A stretch of DNA of 5,510 nucleotides from Oscillospiraceae bacterium (GTDB lineage Bacteria; Bacillota; Clostridia; Saccharofermentanales; Saccharofermentanaceae), in assembly GCA_902795955.1 (NCBI GenBank), contig CADBNJ010000305.1, forward strand, positions 1 to 5,510. Direction: 5' to 3'. Both the position numbers and the translations under genes were made by a program. Position 1 is the first letter of the stretch, and each line of letters opens with the position of its first letter. Positions 5,454-5,510 of the stretch are shown one piece after another. Below the pieces are notes generated by a model that saw only the letters and a list, made by a program, of their open reading frames with translations, ran no database searches and had not been told where the DNA came from.

Positions 5454-5510
5454 TTACTCCTCCATCCTCCTCCCTCTCCAATACTCGCCTTTTCGAGGCG
5501 ACAAAACAAA
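5454..5510 (-). CDS. Possible C-terminal end of an upstream gene (18 codons plus TAA)
   Basis: One minus-strand frame is open from the window edge to TAA at 5456-5454. It ends in a charged Arg/Glu-rich tail (WRGRRMEE), and a terminator follows 33 nt later, which is the normal layout for the end of a gene. Only 18 residues are visible, so the product cannot be named. Part of it is a purine-rich tract (5479-5457), so it could equally be non-coding DNA. Confidence 0.4.
   Translation of the reverse strand, partial: FVLSPRKGEYWRGRRMEE

Noticed and set aside
5457..5479. Purine-rich tract on the minus strand resembling repeated Shine-Dalgarno sequences with an ATG
   Set aside because: The ATG would encode only three residues before TAA; the tract is more simply the Arg/Glu-rich tail of an upstream gene.
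5485..5501. TCGCCT/AGGCGA 6-bp hairpin near the right edge
   Set aside because: It is not followed by a T-run on either strand and lies inside the possible end of a coding region; too little context for a call.

Overview
The window looks like a piece of a chromosome from a Gram-positive Clostridia-type bacterium (Bacillota, possibly Lachnospiraceae or Oscillospiraceae). The grounds are strong AGGAGG-type ribosome binding sites, a sortase-type surface protein with a streptococcal-pilin-like isopeptide domain architecture, a membrane-anchored signal-peptidase-like protein of the Gram-positive pilus kind, and a clostridial-looking HemW. I cannot name a genus. All convincing genes lie on the minus strand, so the biological reading direction is from position 5510 down to 1.

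Reading in that direction: (i) the last 18 codons of an unidentified gene (5510-5454, tentative) are followed by a strong stem-loop terminator (about 5425-5387). (ii) A short promoter/leader holds a 21-bp dyad over a -10-like TATAAT and leads into a two-gene module. Its first gene is a 414-aa ABC/AAA15-type (OLD/RecF-like) ATPase (5332-4088). This overlaps by 11 nt a 232-aa DUF4276-type protein with a TOPRIM-like arrangement of acidic residues (4098-3400). The pair has the form of a split OLD/PARIS-like anti-phage or abortive-infection system, but it does not match a named system that I can identify with certainty. (iii) Seven nucleotides later comes hemW (3392-2280), a radical-SAM heme chaperone, apparently in the same transcript. 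(iv) A 209-nt AT-rich intergenic region holds a good sigma-A-type promoter, six copies of ACAAT mostly at helical-turn spacing, and a small 5'-UTR hairpin. (v) This promoter drives a pilus-type operon: a signal-peptidase-fold protein whose catalytic lysine position is Gly (SipA-like; 2070-1444), then a secreted two-domain pilin/surface protein with an IPTGV sorting signal (1398-1). The pilin is still open at the left window edge but is probably within a few codons of its end.

The two themes are therefore a putative ATPase/nuclease defence module fused transcriptionally to a housekeeping gene, and the beginning of a sortase-pilus operon. The sortase itself would be expected just beyond position 1. 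The most interesting points are the ATPase/DUF4276 pair with an atypical Walker B region, its coupling to hemW, the apparently dyad-deficient signal peptidase, and the phased ACAAT repeats upstream of the pilus promoter.
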